Positions 26,707 through 35,703 of a stretch of DNA of 64,000 nucleotides are shown one piece after another. Each line of letters starts with the position of its first letter. The stretch's first letter is position 1. A program made the position numbers and the translations under genes. The stretch is from Sediminispirochaeta bajacaliforniensis DSM 16054 (GTDB lineage Bacteria; Spirochaetota; Spirochaetia; DSM-16054; Sediminispirochaetaceae). The stretch spans positions 1 through 64,000 of the forward strand of contig NZ_KB899420.1 in the NCBI RefSeq assembly GCF_000378205.1, read 5' to 3'. The notes under the pieces were generated by a model. It saw nothing but the letters and a program-made list of their open reading frames with translations. It was not told the origin of the DNA and did not search any database.

Positions 26707-26756
26707 TGCCATTCTCCTCTCTCAAGATATGTAAGATTTTCATGCACACACCCGAT

Positions 26757-26832
26757 ATGCAACATGTTGGATATAAGCATAGTCCCGTTTTTCACAGCTG
26801 TCAACCAACATTTTCAATCCAACATGTAGCAT
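26757..26832. promoter_or_regulatory. Divergent control region: twin GntR operators and promoters
   Basis: ATGCAACATGTTGGAT (26757-26772) and, inverted, ATCCAACATGTAGCAT (26817-26832) agree at 15 of 16 bases. On the minus strand TTGACA (complement of 26799-26804) and TATGCT (complement of 26776-26781) are 17 bases apart, and the first operator starts just after the -10 box. A TATAAT at 26861-26866 may serve the plus-strand regulator gene. The layout fits repression of both sides by the GntR protein encoded at 26884. Confidence 0.8.
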
Positions 26833-26883
26833 TCTGCAAAAAAACCTGTTATATGTATGATATAATCCAAATCGGAGAATGAG

Positions 26884-27552
26884 ATGAAGGAAAATCAAAG
26901 CAAGATCGAATTAAAATCCCTCAACCAAGAGTGCTACGAACGAATAAAACAGGAAATCCTCATGGGACATATGGACTGGGGCCAACGCATCGACATCATC
27001 CAGATTGCAAGCAACTACGGTATCAGTCGTTCCCCCGTTGTAAAGGCCGTCGACAGGCTTTCGATGGAAGGCTTCATCGATATCCTTCCCAACAAAGGCA
27101 GTTTTGTAGCCAGACCATCCCTGCAGCGAATCAACGAGGTAACGGAAATACGGCTCATGCTGGAAACCTACAGCCTCAAGCTGTCGATGAAAAAAGAACG
27201 AAAAGAACTTCTCCAGGAGCTTCGGGAAAATCAAAAACTCGTTGCAGAGGAAGAAAACAAATTCGAAGATTTTCTCCTGTACGACCGCAATTTCCACCTT
27301 GTCATAGCCAGACACACCAATAATAGCCGTCTTCTCGAGCTCTTTGAGAACACACGAAATCAGGTGGAATTCTTCAGAATTCACACCTTCATACCGGCAC
27401 AGGTGCGCCTCGCGATACGAAGGCATACGGAAATCATCGAAGCAATCACCGATAACAATCGGGAACGGGGAATCGAGATGCTTGAGATCCACCTAAAAGA
27501 AGTCTACAACGATTCGATTAATTCCTTTCACAGCGAAACGGGAAAAACCTGA
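26884..27552 (+). CDS. GntR-family regulator with FCD domain
   Basis: 222 residues. Winged helix at about 20-75 (MDWGQRIDIIQIASNYGISR, SPVVKAVDRLSMEGF, PNKGSFV) and an FCD sensor with the metal-site residues in DRNFHLVIARHTNN and RRHTEIIEAI. ATG follows CGGAGAATGAG. Divergent from the aldolase/aminotransferase/ABC operon and separated from it by the twin operators, so it is the likely local repressor, responding to a carboxylic acid ligand. Confidence 0.9.
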   Translation: MKENQSKIELKSLNQECYERIKQEILMGHMDWGQRIDIIQIASNYGISRSPVVKAVDRLSMEGFIDILPNKGSFVARPSLQRINEVTEIRLMLETYSLKLSMKKERKELLQELRENQKLVAEEENKFEDFLLYDRNFHLVIARHTNNSRLLELFENTRNQVEFFRIHTFIPAQVRLAIRRHTEIIEAITDNNRERGIEMLEIHLKEVYNDSINSFHSETGKT

Positions 27553-27557
27553 AGCGC

Positions 27558-28931
27558 CTACATCTTCAACATCCGCCGCAGCAGCCCCAACCCCTTGTTA
27601 TAGGGAGGATAACGCAGGGGAACATCGATGAGGTTGCTCTTCTCCAGCACACTTTTACTGTGGGAAAAGGTGCGGAAACTTGCCTCACCATGATATCCGC
27701 CCATACCGCTCTCCCCTACTCCCCCAAAAGGCAGGTAGGAGGTGGCAAGATGCACAATCGTGTCGTTTATACAGCCGCCGCCGAAGGAACAGCGCTCGGT
27801 GACAAGCTTCTTAATCTTCCGCGAACCGGTAAACAGATAAAGTGCAAGCGGTTTGGGCCGTTCGCTGACCCTGGCAAGGACATCTTCCAGACGATCGTAG
27901 ACCAATATCGGCATAATGGGACCGAAAATCTCCTCCTGCATCACCGGATCATCCCAATCCACATCATCCAGAATCGTCGGAGCAATCTGTCTCGTCGACT
28001 CATTCACTCCGCCTCCGAATACAATCGACCCGCTTTTCATCAAGCCCCGCAATCGGGCAAAGTGCTTCTCATTGACGATCTTCGGATAGTCGGGATTCTG
28101 CTCCGGCTCCCTGCCAAAGAAATCTACGATCGAACGCCGAAGCTCCTCAAGCAGCGCCTCCTTCACTGTGCGGTGCACCAGGATATAATCAGGCGCCACA
28201 CAGGTCTGGCCCGCATTCAAAAGCTTTCCCCAGACGATCCGCTTTGCCGCCAGGGCAATCTTCGCACTCTCATCCACGATGCAGGGGCTTTTTCCTCCAA
28301 GCTCAAGGGTAACAGGCGTCAGATGTTCGGCGGCAGATCGCATCACCGTCCGTCCCACCCCCACGCTGCCGGTAAAAAAGATATAATCAAAATGCTGCTC
28401 AAGAAGCGACTGGTTCACCTCCCGTCCACCCTCGACCACCGAAACAAGCCCCTCATCAAGGCTCTCCGCAAGGATCTTCCTGATCACCGCCGAGGTTCGA
28501 GGCGAGTAGTTTGAAGGCTTCACCACCGCCGCATTTCCCGCAGCAATGGCCCCTGCAAGGGGTGCAAGGGTAAGCTGAAAGGGATAGTTCCAGGGAGACA
28601 TGATCAGAACCAGGCCATAGGGCTCCTGATACACCACACTCTTGGAAGGGAAATGCACAATCGAACTCTTCACCCGCCTCGGCCTCGACAAACGCCCGAG
28701 GTTCCGCACCATAAAGCCGATCTCCTCCAGCACCATGCCAACTTCCGTTGCATACGCCTCATAGGCGGATTTATTCAAATCCTCCCGCAGCGCCTCCAGC
28801 ACCGCAGATTCGTTCGCCTCAATAGCCCTGCCCAGGCGCAGGAGTTGCCTTCGCCTAAAGGCCGGATCCTTCGTAACACCGCTTTCAAAAAAACGCCGCT
28901 GATCGGCAAGAACCCCACTCATATCACCCAT
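27558..28931 (-). CDS. Aldehyde dehydrogenase (ALDH3-like)
   Basis: 457 residues from ATG at 28931, seven bases after AAGGAG; the frame runs to 28970 without a ribosome site. Motifs: SPWNYPFQLTLAPLAGAIAA, VKPSNYSPRTS, FTGSVGVGR, the general-base Glu in LELGGKSPCIV, the catalytic Cys in NAGQTCVAPDYIL, and EEIFGPIMPI. The short N-terminus and YLPFGGVGESGMGGYHG end are typical of class 3 enzymes, which oxidise aliphatic or aromatic aldehydes with NAD(P). It appears monocistronic. The convergent GntR gene ends six bases away. Confidence 0.9.
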   Translation of the reverse strand: MGDMSGVLADQRRFFESGVTKDPAFRRRQLLRLGRAIEANESAVLEALREDLNKSAYEAYATEVGMVLEEIGFMVRNLGRLSRPRRVKSSIVHFPSKSVVYQEPYGLVLIMSPWNYPFQLTLAPLAGAIAAGNAAVVKPSNYSPRTSAVIRKILAESLDEGLVSVVEGGREVNQSLLEQHFDYIFFTGSVGVGRTVMRSAAEHLTPVTLELGGKSPCIVDESAKIALAAKRIVWGKLLNAGQTCVAPDYILVHRTVKEALLEELRRSIVDFFGREPEQNPDYPKIVNEKHFARLRGLMKSGSIVFGGGVNESTRQIAPTILDDVDWDDPVMQEEIFGPIMPILVYDRLEDVLARVSERPKPLALYLFTGSRKIKKLVTERCSFGGGCINDTIVHLATSYLPFGGVGESGMGGYHGEASFRTFSHSKSVLEKSNLIDVPLRYPPYNKGLGLLRRMLKM

Positions 28932-28998
28932 GACTACGCTCCTTATATCCTTAACCATACGACGGTCCACACGGCTCGTACAAGCGCTTTTCCCTTTT

Positions 28999-29143
28999 TT
29001 CTCCTGGGCGTTGCCCGTGCACCTGAGTGCACGGGCCAGTCGACTCCGGGGTACGCTTCGCTCCCGTCCTCGGCTCCCCGCCTCGGACCGCCGACGCCCT
29101 CCGTCTCCTTAACGCGGGGATAGTGTTCCGAATCCTGGTGGTA
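28999..29143. repeat. GC-rich ~145-bp dispersed repeat, copy A
   Basis: Nearly identical to 35704-35851, differing by a few substitutions and two small indels. It begins CTCCTGGGCGTTGCCC, contains a perfect hairpin GCCCGTGCAC (29013-29022), CTGA loop, GTGCACGGGC (29027-29036), then a GC-rich tract, and ends CTCCTTAACGCGG plus the short motif ATAGTGTTCCGAATCCTGGT (from 29120). It sits between the divergent aldehyde dehydrogenase and LacI genes. Mobility is not demonstrated. Confidence 0.85.
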
Positions 29144-29190
29144 AAAAAGAAGCACTTGTCCTTTGTCCGATGTATACCATACTATCACCT

Positions 29191-30219
29191 ATGGGCATAC
29201 GAAAAATAGCACAGATTGCGGGAGTTTCCGTATCGACAGTCTCCCGTGTTCTCAACGGAACAAAGCCGGTAAGCGACGATCTGAGAGAAAGAGTGGAGCA
29301 GGCAATCCAGGATGTCGGCTATGTTCCCGACTATGTTGCCCGAAGCATGGTGCTGAAAAAAAGCTTCACCGTCGGGGTCATCATGCCGAATACCTCAGAA
29401 TTATATCACCAGGCAATATTTTACAGCATAGAAAAGGTACTTGATCAGTATGGCTATAAGGCCTTGCTGTGCCTGGTCAAAGACCCGGATGACGCACAGC
29501 ATCAAAACAACGAATCAGGATATCTGGAAGTATTGGTAAAAAGCAGAACCGATGGGATCATCATGATGCATGAATCATCACGCCCGGAAATCTATTCACG
29601 TCTTCACGACAATACTATTCCGATGGTGCAATGCAATATCGATATTCGCAACATTGGCTATCCCCAGGTCAGAATCGACGACTTTGCGGCGGCCTATGAC
29701 GGAACCTCCTATCTGCTCGGACTCGGCCACACGAACATCGGTGTCATCAGCACCGTTAGCTATTCGATGGCCGAAAAGCGGATCGGAGGATATCGCAAGG
29801 CACTTGCCGACCACGGTATCCAGTTCGACAAGCATCTTATTATCTACAGCGAAGACGGACCAGCATACACGCGAGTCTCCTTTGGCGCAGGAAAAGCAGC
29901 AATGCGTCAGTTGCTGGATACGACGAAGGGAGTCACGGCGGTTTTTGTGATGAGCGATGAAATGGCGGTAGGTGCTTTTCAAGCCGTACGCGAAGCAGGC
30001 TTATCAATACCCCATGACATATCGATCCTCGGATTCGATGGAATAGAACTCGGAGCATTTACCAATCCGCAGCTCACAAGCGTCGAACAGCCGATCGAGC
30101 GACTCGGAACCATTGCAGCAAACAAACTTATGACAATGATATCGGGCAATACAATCGAACAGGACGAAATTCTCAAGTATCAGTTACGGGTCCGTTCCTC
30201 ATGTAGAAACATCTCCTAA
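29191..30219 (+). CDS. LacI-family transcriptional repressor
   Basis: 342 residues from ATG at 29191 (MGIRKIAQIAGVSVSTVSRV). An ATG seven codons upstream is possible and neither has a clear ribosome site, so the mRNA may be nearly leaderless. The helix-turn-helix and hinge helix (DYVARSMVLKKS) precede a periplasmic-binding-like sensor (TVGVIMPNTSELYHQAIFYS, VMSDEMAVGAFQAVREAGL, ILGFDGIELGAFTNPQLTSV). It lies 107 bases before the ABC/kinase/GH4 operon, whose promoter has a LacI-type palindrome; it is the probable repressor. The ~145-bp repeat ends just upstream. Confidence 0.9.
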   Translation: MGIRKIAQIAGVSVSTVSRVLNGTKPVSDDLRERVEQAIQDVGYVPDYVARSMVLKKSFTVGVIMPNTSELYHQAIFYSIEKVLDQYGYKALLCLVKDPDDAQHQNNESGYLEVLVKSRTDGIIMMHESSRPEIYSRLHDNTIPMVQCNIDIRNIGYPQVRIDDFAAAYDGTSYLLGLGHTNIGVISTVSYSMAEKRIGGYRKALADHGIQFDKHLIIYSEDGPAYTRVSFGAGKAAMRQLLDTTKGVTAVFVMSDEMAVGAFQAVREAGLSIPHDISILGFDGIELGAFTNPQLTSVEQPIERLGTIAANKLMTMISGNTIEQDEILKYQLRVRSSCRNIS

Positions 30220-30271
30220 ACCGAATAATCCATGCCGACAAAAAATGACAAAAAACGGAGGAAGGAAAAAC

Positions 30272-30300
30272 TTGACAGGAAAACGTTTTCCCAATACCCT
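30272..30300 (+). promoter_or_regulatory. Promoter with LacI-type operator for the ABC/kinase/GH4 operon
   Basis: TTGACA (30272-30277) and TACCCT (30295-30300) are 17 bases apart. The palindrome GGAAAACGTTTTCC (30278-30291) fills the spacer. A CG-centred palindrome between -35 and -10 is a classic LacI-family repression site. The LacI gene ends 53 bases upstream. Confidence 0.82.
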
Positions 30301-30326
30301 TGTACCATAACTTTTGAGGAGGCATT

Positions 30327-31607
30327 ATGAAAAAGATCGGAATGGCATGTTTAGCTTGCCTATTGACCGCTTCTGCGGTATGGGGCGCAGGCAGCCAAGA
30401 AGCACAATCGGAGAAAACACGACTTATCTTGTGGGACCAGTACTACCGAGGAGTCGAAAGTACGATTATGGATGGCCTCGTACAGGAATTCGAGGCCGAG
30501 AATCCCGATATTGATATTGTCAGAGAGACAAAAACCCTCGACGACCTGAAACTGGTGTTAAAGATGTCTGTCGAATCGGGGACCGGTCCCGACATCATGC
30601 AGCTCAATCAGGGCGAGGCCGACATGGGCGCATTCGTAAAAGCCGGCCTCATCGTCAACATGAACGAGACAGCCGCAAAAGAGCATTGGGAGGAGATCTT
30701 CTCCGAGGCTACGCTGAAAGCCATGGGATATCAGGGCGACTACTACGGTATCGCGACGACCGCAGAGGTTGTCGGATTTTTCTACAATAAAAAGCTGTTT
30801 AAGCAGCTTGGTTTCTCTATTCCCAAGACCTTCAAAGAGCTCGAAGATATCCTTGCCGCGACAAAAAAAGCGGGCTATACGCCGATTAATTTTGGAAACC
30901 TTGACGGATGGACCGGTATTCATGAATTCAGCGCGCTGCAGCATGTGTTTACGACAAGAACGGAGCTTGATGATATGATGAGCGGGAAGACCGGGAACTT
31001 CTGGACGGCCGATGCGAACCGCAAGGCTGCAACGAAACTACAGGAGTGGGTCAAGGCAGGCTACTTTACAAAAGATTTTTCAGGAATCGGCTATGACGAC
31101 TCTGCAAATATGTTTTTCATGGGAGATTCCCTGTTTATGCTGACCGGCAACTGGTTAATGGGGGAGATGCTCGAAAATGCCCCCTTCGAGGTCGGCTTCT
31201 TCCTTTTTCCGGCCGATGATGCGGCCCATCTGAAAGCCATTGGCGGCCCCGGCATTCCCTTTGTCATATCAAGTAAGTCGGAACACCCTGAAGAGGCTAC
31301 AAAATTCCTCAACTTCCTAGCCTCCAAGCAGACGGCGAAGGCATGGGCCGATCAAATGATGTTGCCGGCACAGACCGTATCGGCATCAGATTATCAGGAC
31401 TCGCCACAACTATATCAGGATATTTTAAGAGCCTACAACGATATAAACAAAATCAACGGTATGGGCTATTACATAGATTGGATCACGCCTACCTTTTATG
31501 ACACATGTGCAGCTGCCGTACAACAGCTGACCGCTCTTGAAATTACCCCGCAGAAGTTCGTGGAAAAATTGCAGGCTGATTACAACAGCTACTATCCGGC
31601 AAAATAA
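30327..31607 (+). CDS. Extracellular solute-binding protein, family 1 (sugar ABC importer)
   Basis: 426 residues, ATG after GAGGAGG. The signal peptide MKKIGMACLACLLTASAVWG is followed by AGSQEAQSEK. The mature protein shows the SBP_bac_1 pattern LILWDQYYRGVESTIMDGLV, FEAENPDIDIV, GTGPDIMQLNQGEADMGAFV, FFYNKKLFKQLGF. First gene of an operon with PfkB kinase, GH4 enzyme and two MalFG-type permeases; ligand is probably a di- or oligosaccharide. Confidence 0.92.
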   Translation: MKKIGMACLACLLTASAVWGAGSQEAQSEKTRLILWDQYYRGVESTIMDGLVQEFEAENPDIDIVRETKTLDDLKLVLKMSVESGTGPDIMQLNQGEADMGAFVKAGLIVNMNETAAKEHWEEIFSEATLKAMGYQGDYYGIATTAEVVGFFYNKKLFKQLGFSIPKTFKELEDILAATKKAGYTPINFGNLDGWTGIHEFSALQHVFTTRTELDDMMSGKTGNFWTADANRKAATKLQEWVKAGYFTKDFSGIGYDDSANMFFMGDSLFMLTGNWLMGEMLENAPFEVGFFLFPADDAAHLKAIGGPGIPFVISSKSEHPEEATKFLNFLASKQTAKAWADQMMLPAQTVSASDYQDSPQLYQDILRAYNDINKINGMGYYIDWITPTFYDTCAAAVQQLTALEITPQKFVEKLQADYNSYYPAK

Positions 31608-31619
31608 CAATCGCAGTAC

Positions 31620-31647
31620 AGGGCCCTATCTACTCTCTCGGGGCCCT
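31620..31647 (+). other. Intercistronic stem-loop after binding-protein gene
   Basis: AGGGCCC (31620-31626) and GGGCCCT (31641-31647) form a 7-base GC stem with a 14-base loop, 13 bases after the binding-protein stop and before the kinase gene. No T-run follows. Confidence 0.55.
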
Positions 31648-31673
31648 CATATACCTACACAACGAGGAGCAGC

Positions 31674-32630
31674 ATGAACAACGTTCTCATAGTCGGATCG
31701 GTATTCGTAGACATCATTTGTGAAGGACTTTCTGAGTACCCCAACAAAGGAGAAGAGCTCTATATAGATAGCATCATCACGTCTCCCGGAGGATCCGCTA
31801 TTACCACCGTGATACTGAAAAACCTTAACATGAACGTATCACTGGCATCGGCAATAGGAACAGATTTCTTTGGGGCATACCTCATAGACTACCTCACGCA
31901 AATCGGGATCTCCGATAGACTTATACACCACGAGCCGACACAAGAAACCGGTGTAAGTATCTGCATTCCGAAAAACAATGACAGGAGTTTTATATCGAAA
32001 AAGGGACCGGAGCTTGCACGTTATCTTCCCCACATATTCGAAAAGCTCAAACCCGCAGATATAGAAGAATTTCGATTCTTACATGTCGACTTTCCCCAAC
32101 TGCAGCATCCTACAATTCAACAATATATATCCGATCGCAGAGATTCTTTGATTATTACCTCGGATATCGGCTATGAAGAGGCATTGGCCTGGAAAAGCGA
32201 CGACTTTAGTGCATTAAAAGAGGTATCATGGTTTTTTCCAAACGAACAAGAGGCTCGTTTAATCACAAACGAACAAGATCCGGCTGCCATGGTGCATCAC
32301 TTACGCCGATACGTCCCACACCCGGTGGTGACGCTAGGCCCCAAAGGGGCAATGACGATAGACGAAAGCGAAACGATAATTCAGATTCCCGCACCGCAGG
32401 TAAAAGCGGTAAACCCCAGCGGCTCCGGTGACTCATTTACTGCAGGCCTATTGTACGGCCTGGCCCATGGTTTTTCGATTGCCGATACGATACGCTTTGC
32501 AAATATCGTGGGAGCAATGTCGACGGAAGATCTGCGATCCTGCAGTTCCGATCTGACTATCGAAGATGTACGAAAGCGATTTGATCTTGAAAAAGAACTT
32601 GAAAAAGAAACAGAGGAGGCACATACATGA
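31674..32630 (+). CDS. PfkB-family carbohydrate kinase
   Basis: 318 residues, ATG after GAGGAGCAGC. The N-terminal motif SPGGSAITTVILKNLNMNV and the C-terminal ATP/catalytic motif NPSGSGDSFTAGLLYGLAHG (catalytic Asp near 258) define the ribokinase/PfkB family. It precedes a GH4 gene of the phospho-glycosidase type by a four-base overlap. I infer it phosphorylates either the imported glycoside, making the substrate of GH4, or the released monosaccharide. Confidence 0.9.
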   Translation: MNNVLIVGSVFVDIICEGLSEYPNKGEELYIDSIITSPGGSAITTVILKNLNMNVSLASAIGTDFFGAYLIDYLTQIGISDRLIHHEPTQETGVSICIPKNNDRSFISKKGPELARYLPHIFEKLKPADIEEFRFLHVDFPQLQHPTIQQYISDRRDSLIITSDIGYEEALAWKSDDFSALKEVSWFFPNEQEARLITNEQDPAAMVHHLRRYVPHPVVTLGPKGAMTIDESETIIQIPAPQVKAVNPSGSGDSFTAGLLYGLAHGFSIADTIRFANIVGAMSTEDLRSCSSDLTIEDVRKRFDLEKELEKETEEAHT

Positions 32631-33982
32631 TCCTTGCCGTAATAGGGGCTGGAAGCCCGAGAACACCTTTATTAATACGCGGGCTGCTTTCCCGAAACAT
32701 GAAGCTTGAACATCTGTATCTCTACGATAAAAAGCAGCAGAAACTAGAGCTCAATGCACGGGTAATAGAGGCGATCATTGCAGCATCGGGACAGGGGCTG
32801 AAGCTAACAATCGCATCCTCGTATCAGGAAGCCGTGGAGCAGGCCGATTTCGTCTTCTCGTCAATTCGTGTAGGAGGAGACGAAAGCAGGATTGCCGATG
32901 AAACGACAGCCCTAAAGTTCGGACAACTCCCGCAAGAAACCGTCGGAATCGGCGGATTCTCCATGGCCTACCGAACCATTCCCGTTGTTGTGGAGCAGGC
33001 AAACATCCTCCACCGCATAAACCCCAAGGCATGGATCATCAATTTTACCAACCCCTCGGGAATGATCACACAGGCCATCCTGGAAAATAGCAATCACAAA
33101 AAGGTGATCGGCATCTGCGATGCACCTATCATGATTGATAAATTCGTCGGAACGCTATACGGAGTGTCCAAGGATCATATCACGACACACTATACCGGGC
33201 TAAACCACCTCGGATGGGTTACCTCGGTAAAGGTAGACGGGAAAGGGGTAATGGAAGAACTTGTTCACGAACGATTAAAGGAGTTTGTCAAACAGGAACC
33301 ATTTTATCAAGATCTGGTCGATCACATACAAACCTACCATATACTGCCGAACGAGTATCTCTACTATTATCTCTATCACGAAACCATAGCAAAAAAAATG
33401 GCCGGTGTAAAACAGACACGCGGACAGGTTATTCATACGCTGAATAAGCAGTACTATGAAGCACTATCGGTTCCAGGTACAAACCCTATCGATGTGTATA
33501 ACCACTATATTCAACAGCGCGACGGATCGTACATGACACAGGAAACCGGGTATGCACGAAAAGAAGCACCACGCTTCGACATCCTTACCCACACGGGGTT
33601 GTGGGGATATGATGCGGTTGCATTCAACCTTGTCGAAGCCCTGGTTGATACAAACCAAGGCAAGCAGCTGATTGTGAATGTCGCAAACAGGGGTACCCTT
33701 CCCTATCTTACAGATAGCGATGTCATCGAAACTTCATGCCTATGCAAAAACGGCCAATGCCATGCAACGGAAACAACGACCGAACTACCCGCATGTGCCA
33801 CCGATCTCATCAAGCAGGTCAAGAAATTCGAGCGGCTTACCATCGCCGCCGCAGGAAAGAGAGATCGGGAATCCCAAATCGCGGCCCTGGAAGAGAATCC
33901 CGTGGTCGCCAAGCATCTTGTTCCGCAGATCATTGACGACCTGAACAAGCGCTTTGCATCTATAGGAAGTGATGATGAGTGA
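32627..33982 (+). CDS. Glycoside hydrolase family 4, 6-phospho-glucosidase-like
   Basis: 451 residues. MILAVIGAGSPRTPLLIRGL (NAD site), LPQETVGIGGFSMAYRTIPV, INFTNPSGMITQA (138-150), CDAP (164-167) and GLNHLGW (191-197). The QETxGxGG and C-x-x-P motifs match the 6-phospho-beta-glucosidase branch of GH4, distinct from the CHN-type enzyme at 2766-4112. It uses NAD+ and Mn2+. Phospho-GH4 enzymes normally follow a PTS; here the neighbours are an ABC importer and a PfkB kinase. The stop overlaps the next permease start. Confidence 0.88.
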   Translation: MILAVIGAGSPRTPLLIRGLLSRNMKLEHLYLYDKKQQKLELNARVIEAIIAASGQGLKLTIASSYQEAVEQADFVFSSIRVGGDESRIADETTALKFGQLPQETVGIGGFSMAYRTIPVVVEQANILHRINPKAWIINFTNPSGMITQAILENSNHKKVIGICDAPIMIDKFVGTLYGVSKDHITTHYTGLNHLGWVTSVKVDGKGVMEELVHERLKEFVKQEPFYQDLVDHIQTYHILPNEYLYYYLYHETIAKKMAGVKQTRGQVIHTLNKQYYEALSVPGTNPIDVYNHYIQQRDGSYMTQETGYARKEAPRFDILTHTGLWGYDAVAFNLVEALVDTNQGKQLIVNVANRGTLPYLTDSDVIETSCLCKNGQCHATETTTELPACATDLIKQVKKFERLTIAAAGKRDRESQIAALEENPVVAKHLVPQIIDDLNKRFASIGSDDE

Positions 33983-34865
33983 ACATAGATCCCTGTATGA
34001 TTCACCCCTTCGCGGCTATCTCTATCTCCTCCCCGGATTTTTCATCTATTGCCTGTTTTTGTTTATTCCCGTGCTTCAGACCCTCCAGTTAAGCTTTTTC
34101 TCCTGGAACGGACTGCAGCCGAAAGTATGTGTGGGAATAAAAAATTTCCTAACACTTTTTTCCGATCCCATCTTTTACCGGTCGCTGGTAAACAATCTGG
34201 TATTAGTCATCTTTATCATGGTATTACCCACGCTCATCGGCCTGGTGCTGGCATCGATAATCGAACTTAATCGATACAAAATACGTAAACTCTTTGAAGT
34301 GGTTTTGTTCATGCCCTACATTCTTTCCCTCGTTGTTGTCGGAGTCATCTGGAGATGGATCTACAATCCCTCATTCGGCGTCATAAACACATTTCTGCGG
34401 GGCATAGGCCTTTCGGATATGACGAAAGCCTGGTTGGGCAACAGCGCTACCGCCCTTACAGCCGTCGGCATATCAGGAACCTGGGTATTCCACGGCTTTG
34501 CGATGGTCATCTTTTTGGCAGGGTACAGCAAAATCTCTCACTCCCTTTACGAGGCGATATCCATCGACGGAGGAAATACGCTGCATAAATTCTGGTATAT
34601 CGCCCTTCCGTCGCTGAATCACGAAATTTCCGTTGTAACGATTTTTCTTTTTATCAACTCGCTTAAAACCTTCGATCTCGTTTATGTGATGACAAAAGGT
34701 GGGCCGGGATATGCAACCAATGTTATCTCCCTCTATGTTTTCAAAAACGCATTCCAATACAACCGGTACGGCTACGCCGCAGCACTTGCCGTGACACTTG
34801 CGCTCATCATCTACGGAATTTCTTTTGGCATGACCACATTACGAAGGAAGCACACCGATGAATAA
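33975..34865 (+). CDS. ABC sugar transporter permease (MalF type)
   Basis: 296 residues from ATG at 33975, seven bases after AGGA; GTG at 33969 and ATG at 33972 are alternatives. Six membrane segments and EAA loop LYEAISIDGGNTLHKFWYIA. Overlaps the GH4 stop and the following MalG-type start, showing tight translational coupling. The ATPase is not in the operon. Confidence 0.92.
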   Translation: MSEHRSLYDSPLRGYLYLLPGFFIYCLFLFIPVLQTLQLSFFSWNGLQPKVCVGIKNFLTLFSDPIFYRSLVNNLVLVIFIMVLPTLIGLVLASIIELNRYKIRKLFEVVLFMPYILSLVVVGVIWRWIYNPSFGVINTFLRGIGLSDMTKAWLGNSATALTAVGISGTWVFHGFAMVIFLAGYSKISHSLYEAISIDGGNTLHKFWYIALPSLNHEISVVTIFLFINSLKTFDLVYVMTKGGPGYATNVISLYVFKNAFQYNRYGYAAALAVTLALIIYGISFGMTTLRRKHTDE

Positions 34866-35694
34866 ACACCATAGAATTCCCGTCTCCCGCGTCATCTGTT
34901 TTCTGATCTTAGTACTTTTTTTAATCATTGCCTGTGCTCCGTTCTCATTAATCTGGAGTGCCGCATTCAAAACCAAAGCGGAACTGGTGCATAATGTATT
35001 CGGTCCTCCGCAGCAGATGCATTGGGAAAATATTGCGAAAACCTGGGAGCAAGGGCACTTCGGTATCTATTACAAAAACAGTGTTCTTGTCGTCATTCCC
35101 GTAGTGCTGTTTTCGATCATGCTGTCACTGACAAATGCATATGCCTTTGCCTATTTTCGCTTCCCCGGAAAAACCCTTCTGTGGGGCATCGTCCTCTTCG
35201 GTATGACCATCCCGATGGAAGTCGTGGTCATCCAACTCTATCACCACCTCAAGGGAATGGGCTTACTCAATACCCTTCCCGGCTTGATCCTCCCCCAAAT
35301 TGCCATGGGCATTCCATTCGGAACCTTTTTCATGCGGGGAACCCTGAAAGAGATCCCAAAATCGCTCATCGAGGCTGCCGAAATCGACGGTGCAGGAACC
35401 TCGCAAGTGCTGTGGAAGATCATAACCCCAATGATAGGACCATCGGTCATCACGCTCATCGTATTCTTCTTTACCTGGACCTGGAATGAATTCCTTCTAA
35501 CCCTGGTGATCATCAGCAAAGAAGCGCTCAGGACCCTGCCTGTCGGTATGGCCTTCTTCCAGGGCAAGTATGTCGGCAACACCCCCTTGATCGCCATGGG
35601 CGCAACCTTAATGACGGCCCCCATTATTCTGCTCTATATCTTCCTGCAACACTATGTAATCTCAGGAATAACAGCAGGGGCATTAAAAGAATAA
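34858..35694 (+). CDS. ABC sugar transporter permease (MalG type)
   Basis: 278 residues with six membrane segments, EAA loop LIEAAEIDGAGTSQVLWKII and the terminal GITAGALKE. Last gene of the LacI-controlled operon; its start overlaps the MalF-type gene. The ~145-bp repeat starts about 10 bases after its stop. Confidence 0.92.
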   Translation: MNKHHRIPVSRVICFLILVLFLIIACAPFSLIWSAAFKTKAELVHNVFGPPQQMHWENIAKTWEQGHFGIYYKNSVLVVIPVVLFSIMLSLTNAYAFAYFRFPGKTLLWGIVLFGMTIPMEVVVIQLYHHLKGMGLLNTLPGLILPQIAMGIPFGTFFMRGTLKEIPKSLIEAAEIDGAGTSQVLWKIITPMIGPSVITLIVFFFTWTWNEFLLTLVIISKEALRTLPVGMAFFQGKYVGNTPLIAMGATLMTAPIILLYIFLQHYVISGITAGALKE

Positions 35695-35703
35695 TCGAAT
35701 TCT

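Noticed and set aside
28653-29123. 156-codon plus-strand frame across the aldehyde dehydrogenase 5' end and repeat A
   Set aside because: It is antisense to the dehydrogenase and continues into the repeat, with no ribosome site or domain.
28999-29143. Possible integron attC site, because of outer GCGTT and AACGC arms and internal hairpin
   Set aside because: attC sites run from RYYYAAC to GTTRRRY; here the order is GTT first and AAC last on both strands, and no integrase or cassette array is present.
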